This document shows, one piece after another, positions 32,529 to 41,105 of a stretch of 64,000 bases of DNA. Source of the DNA: Thiohalorhabdus denitrificans. GTDB lineage: Bacteria; Pseudomonadota; Gammaproteobacteria; Thiohalorhabdales; Thiohalorhabdaceae. How positions within the stretch are numbered: the first letter of the stretch is position 1; every line of letters starts with the position of its first letter. Position numbers and translations under genes: made by a program. A model generated the notes under the pieces. The model worked only from the letters and a program-made list of their open reading frames with translations, was not told the DNA's origin and made no database searches. Where the stretch lies: positions 124,001 to 188,000 of the forward strand of contig NZ_LJCP01000006.1 of the NCBI RefSeq assembly GCF_001399755.1, written 5' to 3'.

Positions 32529-33944
32529 ATGGCCGAGCAAACCGAAGGCCTATACGCAGCCCACGAGAAAGTCTATCCCCAGTCCGTGCACGGTTTCTTC
32601 CGTCGCATGAAGACCGCCATCCTGGTGGTCGCCTACGCGGTGTACTTCCTCCTGCCCTACGTGCGCTGGGGGGATCGGCAGGCCGTGCTCTTCGATATCC
32701 CGGGCCGCCAGTTCTTCCTCTTCGGCCTGCGAGTGGCCCCCGAGGACATCATCTGGCTTTCCGGACTGCTGTTTATCGCCGCGGTGGCCCTGTTCTTCGT
32801 AACCAGCCTGGCCGGGCGCGTGTTCTGCGGCTATTTCTGTTTCCAGACCCTGTGGTCCGACCTCTTCATGTGGATCGAGGAGAAGGTGGAAGGGGGCCGC
32901 AGCCGGCGGATCCGGCTGGACAAGCAGCCCCTGAACGCCGACAAGGCGATCAAGAAGACCCTCAAGCACGCCCTGTGGCTCGGGGTGGCCCTGATCACGG
33001 GCATCACCTTCACCCTGTACTTCGCCGATGCCTTCCAGCTCTGGTACCAGTACCTGACCTTCCAGGCCCACGTGCAGGCCCTTTTCACGGCCGGGCTGCT
33101 CACCGCCACCACCTACACCATGGCCGGCTGGGCGCGGGAGCAGGTGTGTACGTACATGTGCCCTTATGCCCGTTTTCAGGGGGCCATGTTCGACAAGGAC
33201 ACTCTCATCGTCGCCTACGACCCCAACCGCGGGGAGCGCTCCCAGGGGCGCCAGCCGCCCAAGCGGGGCGAGAGTTACGAGGACCGCGTAGCGGCGGGCA
33301 AGGGCGACTGCATCGATTGCGGCTACTGCGTGAAGGTCTGCCCCACCGGCATCGATATCCGTGAGGGGCAGCAGTACCAGTGCATCACCTGCGGGCTGTG
33401 CATTGATGCCTGCAACACGATCATGGAGAGCCAGGGCTTTCCCCAGGGCCTGATCCGCTACACGTCGGAAAACGAGCTCGAGGGCGGCAAGACCCACCTC
33501 CTGCGGCCCAAGATCCTGGGGTATGCCGCCGTCCTGTTGGCGGCCACAGCGGCGCTCGGCTACAGCATCGCCACGCAGTCCCTGATGGACCTGAACGTGG
33601 CGAAGGTCCGCAATCCCAACTTCATCCTGGAGCCGGACGGCCGGATCAAGAACGTCTACGAGCTCCGGGTGAACAACAAGGACCAGGAGACCCATCGGTA
33701 CCGGCTAACCATGGAGGGCCTGGCCGGGGCGGAATACGAGATCCAGGGAGGCTTCCAGGAGTTAAGCGTGGACCCGGGAGCCAACCAGACGGTGCGCGCC
33801 TACGTCTGGGTGGATCCGGACCGGCTGGAGAGCCCTCGCAGCCATTTCACCTTCCGCGCGGTGCGGACCGACGTTTCCGGAGGCGGGGAGCCGGAGTCCA
33901 GCGAGGCCAGCGCCTTGTTCTATACCCCCGAGCAGCACCTTTAG
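32529..33944 (+). CDS. ccoG: Polyferredoxin CcoG (RdxA/FixG)
   Basis: Membrane Fe-S protein involved in copper reduction for cbb3 maturation. The 471-residue protein has about five or six helices. The N-terminal half holds GRVFCGYFCFQTLWSDLFMWIE (in part). The central ferredoxin region has CIDCGYCVKVCPTGID and CITCGLCIDACN, two 4Fe-4S motifs. The C-terminal 120 residues form an Ig-like periplasmic domain after the last helix. It opens the maturation operon behind its own promoter. Confidence 0.95.
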   Translation: MAEQTEGLYAAHEKVYPQSVHGFFRRMKTAILVVAYAVYFLLPYVRWGDRQAVLFDIPGRQFFLFGLRVAPEDIIWLSGLLFIAAVALFFVTSLAGRVFCGYFCFQTLWSDLFMWIEEKVEGGRSRRIRLDKQPLNADKAIKKTLKHALWLGVALITGITFTLYFADAFQLWYQYLTFQAHVQALFTAGLLTATTYTMAGWAREQVCTYMCPYARFQGAMFDKDTLIVAYDPNRGERSQGRQPPKRGESYEDRVAAGKGDCIDCGYCVKVCPTGIDIREGQQYQCITCGLCIDACNTIMESQGFPQGLIRYTSENELEGGKTHLLRPKILGYAAVLLAATAALGYSIATQSLMDLNVAKVRNPNFILEPDGRIKNVYELRVNNKDQETHRYRLTMEGLAGAEYEIQGGFQELSVDPGANQTVRAYVWVDPDRLESPRSHFTFRAVRTDVSGGGEPESSEASALFYTPEQHL

Positions 33945-34071
33945 CGCCTGAAGCGTCAGGCGCGGGGGTCTCCTTGGCCCCGGACCTACAGGCCGTGGGC
34001 CCGAATGGGGGCTTGCGGCCAAGGGTTTTCCAAGCGGTAATCGCGTCCCAGCCTCCAGGAGTTAGGCACGT

Positions 34072-34602
34072 ATGAGCACCCAGTCCGAGACCCAGAGCTC
34101 CGAGGCCCACAAGACCCGGCGGGCCCTGCGGTTGTGGATCCTGGCCGCCGTGGTCTTTGCCACCACGGTGCTGGGCTACAGCGCCACCATGGTCTATCTG
34201 GCCCAGCGCGATTATCCGGGCTCGGTGGTGAACAACTACTTCGAGAACTACGAGAAGTTCAACGAATACTCCGCGAGTCTGGAGGAACAGGAGCAGCTGG
34301 GCTGGCAGGTGGCCACCAGCATCGACAGCCTGCCCACGGTGGGCAACGAGCTGGAGATCGAGGTCTTTGCCCAGGACGATCAGGGCCGCACCATCCGCGA
34401 CGGGGAGGTCCTCGTTCACTTCGTGCGCAACGTGAATTCCCGGGTGGACCGCAAGGTGCGCCTGGGCGCCCGGGGCGACGGCAGCTACTTCGGCCGGGTG
34501 GAACTGCCCCGGCCCGGCAATTGGACGATCTACACCACCCTTCGCGATGACGGCAAGGAGTACACCGCCCGGCGATTCCTTTGGGTGGAGGAGGCGTTGT
34601 AG
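34072..34602 (+). CDS. ccoH: FixH/CcoH oxidase assembly protein
   Basis: A 176-residue single-span membrane protein (helix about 20-43) with a periplasmic beta-rich domain. The motif YPGSVVNNYFENYEKFNE after the helix and GNWTIYTTLRD near the end match FixH. It associates with the cbb3 oxidase during assembly. Its TAG stop shares one base with the GTG start of ccoI, so the two are translationally coupled. The 127 bases between ccoG and this gene show no other feature. Confidence 0.9.
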   Translation: MSTQSETQSSEAHKTRRALRLWILAAVVFATTVLGYSATMVYLAQRDYPGSVVNNYFENYEKFNEYSASLEEQEQLGWQVATSIDSLPTVGNELEIEVFAQDDQGRTIRDGEVLVHFVRNVNSRVDRKVRLGARGDGSYFGRVELPRPGNWTIYTTLRDDGKEYTARRFLWVEEAL

Positions 34603-37076
34603 TGCCCTCTTCCGCGGCGGGGTGCTTCCATTGCGGGCTTCCGGTCCCCGGGGGCGACCCGTGGCGGGGAACCGTTGCCGGGGAGGAGGCCTCCTTCTGC
34701 TGCGCCGGCTGCCGGGCCGTTGCCGAGGCCATTGACCGCGCCGGGCTGGTGGATTACTACCAACAGCGCACGGCCTTCCCGGAGCGCCCCGAGGAGGCCG
34801 TCCCCGCGGAGCTGGGCGGTGCCGAGCTCCTCGACCGCGAGGAGGTGCAGCGCAGCTTCGTACGCGACGATGGAGCGGCGCGCGAGGCCTCGCTGATCCT
34901 GGAGGGGATCACCTGCGCCGCCTGCATCTGGCTGAACGAGCGCCAGCTGCAGCAGACCCCAGGCATCCTCGATGCGCAGGTGAACTACACCACCCATCGG
35001 GCACGGGTCCGCTGGGATCCGGAGCGCATCACCCTCTCCCAGATCCTGCAGCGCATCGGCGCCATCGGCTACACCGCCCACCCCTACGATCCCGAGCGCC
35101 AAGAGGCGGCCATCGCCCGCGAGCGCCGCGACCTCCTCAAGCGCATCGGCGTGGCCGCCATGGGCGCGGTGCAGCTCATGATGATCGCGGTGGGCATTTA
35201 CGCCGCCGACTTCTACCCCATCGACGAGCGCTTCCTGGAATTCTTCCGCTGGATCTCCTTCGCCTTGGCGGTACCGGTGGTGGCCTATTCCGCCCGGCCC
35301 TTCTTCACGGGGGCCTGGTCGAGCCTGCGGCGCGGGCAGGGCAGCATGGACATCCCGGTGGCGCTGGCCCTGGGGCTGACCTTCGCCGCCTCCTCCTGGG
35401 CCACGGTCTCCGGGCGGGGGGACGTGTATTTCGAGACCATGGCCATGTTCGTCCTCTTCCTCCTCACCAGCCGCTACCTGGAGATGAACGCCCGCAAGCG
35501 GGCCGCCGAGGCCAACGAGGAGCTTTCCAAGCTGGTGCCCAACATGGCCCGGCGCCTGGAAGCGGACGGCGGCACCGCATGGGTGCCGGTGGGCGATCTG
35601 CAAAGCGGCGACCGGGTGCGCGTGGTGCCGGGGGAGACCATCCCGGTGGACGGCACCGTCGCCGAGGGGCACTCGGACGTGAACGAGTCGGCCCTCACCG
35701 GGGAGCAGACCCCCGTGCACCGCGGCCCGGGCGAGACCGTGCTCGGCGGCACCACCAACGGCGAGGGGCCGCTCACCATCCAGGTGGAGCGGGTGGGCGA
35801 GGAGACGTTCATGTCCGGGGTCCTGCGCCTGTTGGAGGACGCCCAGGCGGCCCGCCCGCGGATCGCCCGGCAGGCCGAGCGGGCCTCGCGCTGGTTCGTC
35901 TGGGCCCTGTTGGCCACGGCGACGGTGGTGGGCGCGGCCTGGTGGGTCTACGACCCGGAGCGGGCCTTCTGGATCGTGGTCGCCCTGCTCATCGTCACCT
36001 GCCCGTGCGCCCTGGCCCTGGCCACCCCCACGGCCCTGGTGGTGGCCACCGGCGAGTTGGCTAAACGGGGTGTCCTGGCCGCCCGGGGTGAGGCCCTGGA
36101 GACCCTCTCCGAGGTCACCCGGGTGGTCTTCGACAAGACGGGGACCCTGACCCGGGGCCGTCTGCGGCTCAGCGCCTGGAAGGGCCACCCCGGGGCCCTG
36201 AAGCGGGCGGCCGCCCTGGAGCAGGCCTCGGAGCATCCGGTGGCCGCAGCCCTGGTGGGCGCCGCGGACGATCCCGGGGAGCCGGGCGAGCGGCTGGAGA
36301 ACTTCCCGGGACGGGGAGTGAGCGGCCACCTGGAGGGCCGCCGGTACTGGGTGGGGGCCTACGGCTGGGTGGCGGAACAGGCGGGCGCCGCCCCGGAGGT
36401 CCTAGCCGCCGAGGCCACCCGCATGGACGGCCGTGGCGAGACCGTGGTGGGGCTGGCCAGCGAGACGGGCTGGGAGGCGGTGTTCGGCATCGCTGATGAG
36501 CCCCGGCCCGAGGCGCGTGCCACTGTCGCGGCGCTGCGGGAGCGCGGCTGGGCGGTGAGCATGGTCACCGGCGACAGCGAGGCGGCGGCAGGTAGTCTGG
36601 CGCGCCAGGCCGGGATCGGGGAGGTGCACGCCCGGCAGCGGCCCGAGGACAAGCTGGACCTGGTGCGGGCCTGGCAACGGCAGGGCGAGGTGGTGGCGGT
36701 GGTGGGCGACGGCCTGAACGACGGCCCGGTGCTGGCCGGGGCGGACGTCTCCTTCGCTATGGGCGCGGGGGTTCAGGCGGCCCGTGCATCGGCCGACTTC
36801 ATCCTGCTGTCCAACCGCCTGGAGCGCCTCCCCGAGGTGGCCCACATCGGAGAGGCGGCCCTGCGCAACATCCGGCAGAACCTGAAGCTGTCCTTCGGCT
36901 ACAACGCCCTGGTGGTCCCCCTGGCGGCCCTGGGCTGGGTGGCCCCCTGGATGGCCGCTATCCTCATGCCCGCCTCGAGCCTGATGGTGGTGGGCAATGC
37001 CCTGCGCCTGCGAGGGCTGGGACGGCAACGGGCCCGGGCCGCGGCTCGGGCCCCCGCCCCGGTCCCCCACGCCTAA
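34602..37076 (+). CDS. ccoI: Copper-translocating P-type ATPase CcoI (FixI)
   Basis: An 824-residue P1B-type ATPase that exports copper for cbb3 assembly. The N-terminus has CFHCG and CCAGC cysteine pairs, then an HMA domain with GITCAACIWLNE near residue 105. The transmembrane metal site is CPCALA, the phosphorylation site DKTGTLT, the hinge GDGLNDGPVLAGADVS and the actuator loop LTGEQTPV. The start is GTG at 34602, with GGAGGAGG seven bases upstream and overlap with the ccoH stop. Other in-frame starts are less well spaced. Confidence 0.95.
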   Translation: MPSSAAGCFHCGLPVPGGDPWRGTVAGEEASFCCAGCRAVAEAIDRAGLVDYYQQRTAFPERPEEAVPAELGGAELLDREEVQRSFVRDDGAAREASLILEGITCAACIWLNERQLQQTPGILDAQVNYTTHRARVRWDPERITLSQILQRIGAIGYTAHPYDPERQEAAIARERRDLLKRIGVAAMGAVQLMMIAVGIYAADFYPIDERFLEFFRWISFALAVPVVAYSARPFFTGAWSSLRRGQGSMDIPVALALGLTFAASSWATVSGRGDVYFETMAMFVLFLLTSRYLEMNARKRAAEANEELSKLVPNMARRLEADGGTAWVPVGDLQSGDRVRVVPGETIPVDGTVAEGHSDVNESALTGEQTPVHRGPGETVLGGTTNGEGPLTIQVERVGEETFMSGVLRLLEDAQAARPRIARQAERASRWFVWALLATATVVGAAWWVYDPERAFWIVVALLIVTCPCALALATPTALVVATGELAKRGVLAARGEALETLSEVTRVVFDKTGTLTRGRLRLSAWKGHPGALKRAAALEQASEHPVAAALVGAADDPGEPGERLENFPGRGVSGHLEGRRYWVGAYGWVAEQAGAAPEVLAAEATRMDGRGETVVGLASETGWEAVFGIADEPRPEARATVAALRERGWAVSMVTGDSEAAAGSLARQAGIGEVHARQRPEDKLDLVRAWQRQGEVVAVVGDGLNDGPVLAGADVSFAMGAGVQAARASADFILLSNRLERLPEVAHIGEAALRNIRQNLKLSFGYNALVVPLAALGWVAPWMAAILMPASSLMVVGNALRLRGLGRQRARAAARAPAPVPHA

Positions 37077-37093
37077 GCGACGGGAGGAACGTC

Positions 37094-37336
37094 ATGGAGA
37101 CCCTGTTCGCCCTGCTGCCCATTGTGCTGGTGCTGGTGGGGTTCGCCCTCGCGGCCCTGTTCTGGGCCATCAAGAGCGGCCAGTTCGACGACCTGGAAGG
37201 TCCCGCCTACCGCATCCTCCACGACGACGACGACCCGCGCATCCCCTTCAACCGCCAGCGGGAACAAGGCAGGGAAGAGGCGAAAGACGGCGATGGGGAG
37301 GAGCCGCGGGACGAGGACCGCCCTTCCGGATCTTGA
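37094..37336 (+). CDS. ccoS: cbb3 oxidase maturation protein CcoS
   Basis: An 80-residue single-span protein: helix at residues about 5-26 followed by the family motif W-A-I-K-S-G-Q-F-D-D-L-E-G-P-A-Y-R-I-L and an acidic Arg/Glu tail. CcoS is required for heme and copper insertion into CcoN. It is 17 bases after ccoI, with GGGAGGAACG upstream of the ATG. The tail is longer and more charged than in most CcoS proteins. Confidence 0.92.
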   Translation: METLFALLPIVLVLVGFALAALFWAIKSGQFDDLEGPAYRILHDDDDPRIPFNRQREQGREEAKDGDGEEPRDEDRPSGS

Positions 37337-37361
37337 AAAACGGAGAAAATAAATATAGATT
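37333..37361 (+). promoter_or_regulatory. Candidate promoter before the 29-codon ORF
   Basis: TTGAAA (37333-37338), 17-base spacer, TAGATT (37356-37361) within a markedly AT-rich 50-base stretch that begins at the end of ccoS. The -10 is imperfect. Confidence 0.4.
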
Positions 37362-37418
37362 AATATTTCAATCCAATTATCCTGACTGAATTTGTCGGAT
37401 TTACGGGAGACTGGAACG

Positions 37419-37508
37419 ATGGATCATACCCGCATTACTCTCGGCGTGGTGGTCGCCCTTGTGACCCTGGCGTACACCAGCTTCTTCTCCGTCGTCCTCG
37501 GCGGCTAA
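37419..37508 (+). CDS. 29-residue single-span membrane peptide, possible cbb3 accessory subunit
   Basis: A 29-codon ORF (start MDHTRITLGVVVALV) whose residues 7-27 are almost entirely hydrophobic. CGGGAG nine bases before the ATG, an AT-rich promoter-like region upstream and a strong terminator downstream mark it as a transcribed unit. The position, directly after ccoGHIS, resembles a small oxidase subunit such as the CcoM peptide seen in the Pseudomonas stutzeri cbb3 structure, but no sequence identity is claimed. It could also be an unrelated membrane peptide. Confidence 0.55.
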   Translation: MDHTRITLGVVVALVTLAYTSFFSVVLGG

Positions 37509-37544
37509 CCGCCCCGACGCGGTAGAACCTCCTCCTTTGCGCGA

Positions 37545-37580
37545 AAAAGGCCTGCTCCTCGGAGCAGGCCTTTTGCTTTC
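37545..37580. terminator. Terminator between the cbb3 cluster and fbp
   Basis: AAAA-GGCCTGCTCC then GGAGCAGGCC-TTTT, with a TC centre (the effective loop is larger). A and T tracts on both sides allow it to serve both convergent units. Confidence 0.9.
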
Positions 37581-37598
37581 CCGGGGAAATCCCCTTCC

Positions 37599-38615
37599 CT
37601 AGGCGCTTCCGTACTTCTCGTAGTATTCCCGCACCCGGTCCACCTCCTCCTTGGAGCCGATGACCACCGGCACCCGCTGGTGGAGGGATTCGGGCTGGAT
37701 GTCCAGCATCCGCCGCATGCCGTCCGTGCAGGCGCCGCCGGCCTGCTCGGCCAGGAAGCCCATGGGGTTGGCCTCGTAGAGCAGGCGCAGCTTGCCGGGC
37801 TGCTCGGGCTTCTTCAGGTCGCGGGGGTACAGGAACACACCGCCGCGCATGAGGATGCGGTGGAAATCGGCCACCATGGACCCCACCCAGCGCATGTTGA
37901 AGTTCTTGCCGCAGGGGCCGTCCTTGCCCTCCTCGCAGTCCTGCACGTACTGTTGGATGGCCGGCTCCCAGAACCGCCGGTTGCTGGCGTTGATGGCGTA
38001 CTCGGCGGTCTCGTGGGGGATCTTGAGGTCCTGGTTGGCGAGGACGAACTCGCCGACGTGGGGATCCAGGGTGAAGGCGTGCACGCCGTTGCCGGTGGAG
38101 TAGATCAGCTGGGTGCAGCCGCCGTAGACCGTGTAGCCCGCGGCCACCTGCTCGGCGCCCGCCTGGAGGAAGTCCTCCACGGTGGCGTCCACCCCCGGCC
38201 GCGGGGCCTTGAGGATGGAGAAGATGGTGCCGACGCTGATGTTGACGTCGATGTTGCTGGAGCCGTCCAGGGGGTCGAAGACCAGCAGGTACTTGCCCTT
38301 GGGGTAGCCGGCGGGGATGGCGTAGGGCTCGTCCATCTCCTCCGAGGCTAGGCCCGCCACGTGGCCCATGGCTTCCATGGACTGGAGGATCAGGGTATTG
38401 GCGAGCACATCCAGCTTCTTCTGCTCCTCGCCCTGGACGTTGGTGGCCCCGGCCTGGCCGAGCACGTCCTCGATCCCGGCGCGGTTCACCGCGCTGGAGA
38501 TGGCCCGGATGGCCGTGGTCAGGTCGCTCATCAGCCGGGTGAACTCCCCGGAGGCGTCGTTGTACTTGCGTTCCTCCTCCAGGAGGAAGTGCGTCAGCGT
38601 CGTGCCGATATCCAT
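37599..38615 (-). CDS. fbp: Fructose-1,6-bisphosphatase class I
   Basis: Hydrolyses fructose 1,6-bisphosphate to fructose 6-phosphate for gluconeogenesis or the Calvin cycle. The 338-residue protein has the metal-site motif VFDPLDGSSNIDVN near residue 113, ASEEMD upstream, and the sugar-phosphate signature KLRLLYEANPMGFLAEQAGG near the C-terminus. Fructose 6-phosphate is also the acceptor for the sugar operon at 15.8-20.4 kb. It converges with the cbb3 cluster across a shared terminator. Confidence 0.96.
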   Translation of the reverse strand: MDIGTTLTHFLLEEERKYNDASGEFTRLMSDLTTAIRAISSAVNRAGIEDVLGQAGATNVQGEEQKKLDVLANTLILQSMEAMGHVAGLASEEMDEPYAIPAGYPKGKYLLVFDPLDGSSNIDVNISVGTIFSILKAPRPGVDATVEDFLQAGAEQVAAGYTVYGGCTQLIYSTGNGVHAFTLDPHVGEFVLANQDLKIPHETAEYAINASNRRFWEPAIQQYVQDCEEGKDGPCGKNFNMRWVGSMVADFHRILMRGGVFLYPRDLKKPEQPGKLRLLYEANPMGFLAEQAGGACTDGMRRMLDIQPESLHQRVPVVIGSKEEVDRVREYYEKYGSA

Positions 38616-38670
38616 GAAGATTCCTCAGGCTTGATAGGGCTTCAAGTGCAAAATCGGGAAATGGGGGACC

Positions 38671-39426
38671 CTACAGGGTAAACCAGCCCAGGACCACGTC
38701 CACCGGCTCCGGGGAGACGGCGAGGCGGTCGGAGGTATGCAGGCCGACCCGCACCCCGGTGGGGCCGGGCTCGAAGGACGGCAGGGACGGGGCCCCGAGC
38801 ACCCGGACCTCCACCAGCCCGCTGATGGGCGCCCGGTCCCATTCCAGGGTATGGCCCTCGCCGTCCAGCCGGAGCTCCTCGCGCTGCAGGGAATCGCGCA
38901 GCAGGCGCAGGATGGTCTCCCCGGCGGTGCGCACGGGGCCCAGTAGCTCCAGCCAGCGGTCGAAGCGGTCGGCGGCATCGGGCGAGGCCGCCCAGGCCGC
39001 GCTTCCGAGCCGGACGTCGGGCTCCGCGTCCGGGCGCAGAGAGGCCCGGTAGGCCGCGATCCAGGGATCCTCCTCCAGGGCCTGGAAGTACGCGGGCCAA
39101 TCACGCGGCAGGCGATCGGCGAGCTGGTCAAGCCCGCTGCGGAGGCGTTGCACCTTGTCGGTGTCGGCCCCGGGCCGGGCGGCGAGATCCCCCAAATACT
39201 CGGTCCACCGCCGGGTCTCCCGGATGAGGCCCGTCTCCAGCCCCTCGGGGGCGATCTCCCCCAGGTACCCGGCCAGGCGCGCGGCCGCCATGTGCTGGAA
39301 GACGGGCACCTCCCAGTGGCGGGCCTCCTCCAGGGTCCGGACCACGGCCTCCAGTTCCAGAAGGCCGGCCATGGTCCCGCTCAGGGGGAATTCGTAGACG
39401 TGCTCTGCGGCGTCGCCCGGAGCCAT
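38671..39426 (-). CDS. zapD: Cell division protein ZapD
   Basis: A 251-residue ZapD (DUF1342) that cross-links FtsZ filaments at the division ring. The start of the domain reads VYEFPLSGTMAGLLELEAVV, matching the 'Y-E-F-P-L-x-E-x-x-R-x-x-L-R-L-E' opening of the family, and the C-terminus ends in the beta strand DVVLGWFTL. Length and place after coaE agree with other gammaproteobacteria. Its start overlaps the ABC ATPase gene by 46 bases; yacG, its usual follower, is absent and fbp lies next. Confidence 0.85.
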   Translation of the reverse strand: MAPGDAAEHVYEFPLSGTMAGLLELEAVVRTLEEARHWEVPVFQHMAAARLAGYLGEIAPEGLETGLIRETRRWTEYLGDLAARPGADTDKVQRLRSGLDQLADRLPRDWPAYFQALEEDPWIAAYRASLRPDAEPDVRLGSAAWAASPDAADRFDRWLELLGPVRTAGETILRLLRDSLQREELRLDGEGHTLEWDRAPISGLVEVRVLGAPSLPSFEPGPTGVRVGLHTSDRLAVSPEPVDVVLGWFTL

Positions 39427-39995
39427 TGCTCCACCTCCCAGATGGCATCGTTTGCGGCCTCCCCCACGGGCTCCCCCGTGACCAGCACAGTGGCCCCGGC
39501 GTTCACCAGCCGCTGCCGGCAGCTGCGCCAGAGGCGCTCGGCCTCCTCCCGGCCCAGGCCGGCGAAGGGCAGGTCAAGGAGGGCCAGATCGGGCGCGGCG
39601 GCCAGTACCCCCGCCAAGGCCACCCGTCGCCGCTGCCCGGGGGTGAGGGATTCCGGGGCCCGGTCCCGGAACGACCGGCAACCGGCCAGCTCCAGGGTCG
39701 CCTCCGCATCCTCGGGGGAGCGGGCGTTCATGCCGACGTCCGCCTCGACGCTCGGGGCGAGAAGCTGGTAGTCGGGGTTCTGGAAGAGCATGGCGACCCG
39801 GTCCGGTTCCGGGGCCGACCCGTTCAGAATCACCCTGCCCTCCTCCGGGAGCGCCAGACCCGCCGCCAGGTAGAGGAGCAGGGTCTTGCCGCTACCGGTG
39901 GCCCCCTGGGCCCAGCCCACCTCGCCGGACCCCAGGGCGAGGCGCACCCCGCCCAAGGGACCCAGGGAGACGTCCTCCAGGGCCAGACCGCTCAC
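39381..39995 (-). CDS. Small ABC-type ATPase with altered Walker B
   Basis: A 204-residue stand-alone ATP-binding cassette inserted between coaE and zapD. Walker A is GATGSGKTLLL near residue 34; the Q-loop is MLFQNPDYQLLAPS, which resembles EcfA/CbiO-type cassettes; the signature is LTPGQRRRVALA. Walker B reads LALLDLPFAGL: the catalytic Glu that should follow the Asp is Leu. No permease is nearby. GTG at 39995 overlaps the coaE stop (GTGA) with AGGAGGG upstream. The function is unknown; ATP hydrolysis may be slow or absent. Confidence 0.75.
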   Translation of the reverse strand: MSGLALEDVSLGPLGGVRLALGSGEVGWAQGATGSGKTLLLYLAAGLALPEEGRVILNGSAPEPDRVAMLFQNPDYQLLAPSVEADVGMNARSPEDAEATLELAGCRSFRDRAPESLTPGQRRRVALAGVLAAAPDLALLDLPFAGLGREEAERLWRSCRQRLVNAGATVLVTGEPVGEAANDAIWEVEQWLRATPQSTSTNSP

Positions 39996-40615
39996 CGCCC
40001 CCGGCCCTCCTGAGCGGCCAGGCGGCGATAGCGCTCCATGAGCTCCCGCACCTGCCCCTCGGTCTCGGCCCAGGGGCCGTTGTTGTCGATCCGGTCGTCG
40101 GCGTACCGGAGCCGCCGCTCCCGGGGCCACTGGGCGGCCATGATGGCGCGCACCTGCTCGGCGTCGCGGTCCCCCCGGGCGACGGCCCGCTGGACCTGCA
40201 CCTCGGGGTCCACGTCCACCACCGCCACCCGGTCCACCATGTCCCGGGCCCCCGATTCCAGCAGCAGGGCGGCGTCGTAGAGGACCACCGCCCCGGGGAA
40301 CCGTTCGCCGAGGGCCTGCGCCCGGGAGTGGGCCAGGGCGTTGATTCGCGGGTGGAGGATGGCCTCCAAGGTGGAACGGGCCTCGTCGTCGGAGAAGACG
40401 CGCTCGGCCAGCCGGGCCCGGTCCAGCTGCCCTTCCGCCGTTAGGAGATCCCGGCCCAGGGCGGCTACTACCTCGTCCAGGGCCCCGGAGCCGGGGGCCA
40501 GCACCTCCCGGGCCAGCTCGTCGGCATCGAGGACATGGGCCCCCAGCTCGCCGAAGGCCCGGCTCACCGAGCTCTTCCCGGAGCCGATGCCCCCGGTGAG
40601 GCCGACGAGGAGCAT
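39992..40615 (-). CDS. coaE: Dephospho-CoA kinase
   Basis: Final step of CoA synthesis: phosphorylates the ribose 3'-OH of dephospho-CoA. The 207-residue protein opens with VGLTGGIGSGKSSVSRAFGELG, the P-loop, then the D-A-D-E-L-A-R-E motif and VVLYDAALLLESG. The ATG at 40615 follows the upstream stop by one base. Placement after pilD is conserved in gammaproteobacteria; here one extra gene lies between. Confidence 0.95.
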   Translation of the reverse strand: MLLVGLTGGIGSGKSSVSRAFGELGAHVLDADELAREVLAPGSGALDEVVAALGRDLLTAEGQLDRARLAERVFSDDEARSTLEAILHPRINALAHSRAQALGERFPGAVVLYDAALLLESGARDMVDRVAVVDVDPEVQVQRAVARGDRDAEQVRAIMAAQWPRERRLRYADDRIDNNGPWAETEGQVRELMERYRRLAAQEGRGR

Positions 40616-40616
40616 G

Positions 40617-41105
40617 TCAGCGCAGGACGTAGACGGTGCGCTCTCCCTCCGGGCCCGTCCGTACGATCTCCTGTGGCAGCCCGGAGGCGCGTCCGTTCTG
40701 CTGGCGGACTTCCCGGAACCGCCAGACCACCCCGTCGGCATCCCGCAGCAGCACCGGGCGCTGGCCGTCGCGGTCCACCGCCAGCCGCATTCCCGATGCC
40801 TCTTTGCGGGCGCCGAAGAGGCGCACGGCCCCGGAGTCCTCCTCCCAGCCCAGGCCGGTGGCCTCGGGGAAGATGCCCCGCCCCAGGAAGTGGCGGTTCA
40901 GGGCGTCCGCTCCTTTAGGGCGAAGGAGCCATTCGGGCCAGTCCGCGGGACGGCCCCTCGCCCCCTCCTTCGGCTGGTAGGAAGCGCTGCCGACGCCGTT
41001 ATCGCGGAGCCACTTCCCCAGGGCTTGGTGAACGCTCACCTCCCCTGCATGGGCCAGCCAGGGCAGGAGGGTCAGCCCGATAATCCCGACAAGGCGAAAT
41101 ACCAT
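40617..41105 (-). CDS. Secreted protein of unknown function between pilD and coaE
   Basis: A 162-residue protein with a clear signal peptide (MVFRLVGIIGLTLLPWLAHA, cleavage likely after AHA at residue 20). The mature part is soluble, with no cysteine in its body and a C-terminal half rich in strands (GVVWRFREVRQQNGR). The ATG at 41105 puts the signal peptide at the N-terminus. It overlaps pilD by 34 bases and is one base from coaE, so it is cotranscribed with the pilus genes. Family not recognised; a pilus-related or envelope role is only suggested by context. Confidence 0.7.
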   Translation of the reverse strand: MVFRLVGIIGLTLLPWLAHAGEVSVHQALGKWLRDNGVGSASYQPKEGARGRPADWPEWLLRPKGADALNRHFLGRGIFPEATGLGWEEDSGAVRLFGARKEASGMRLAVDRDGQRPVLLRDADGVVWRFREVRQQNGRASGLPQEIVRTGPEGERTVYVLR

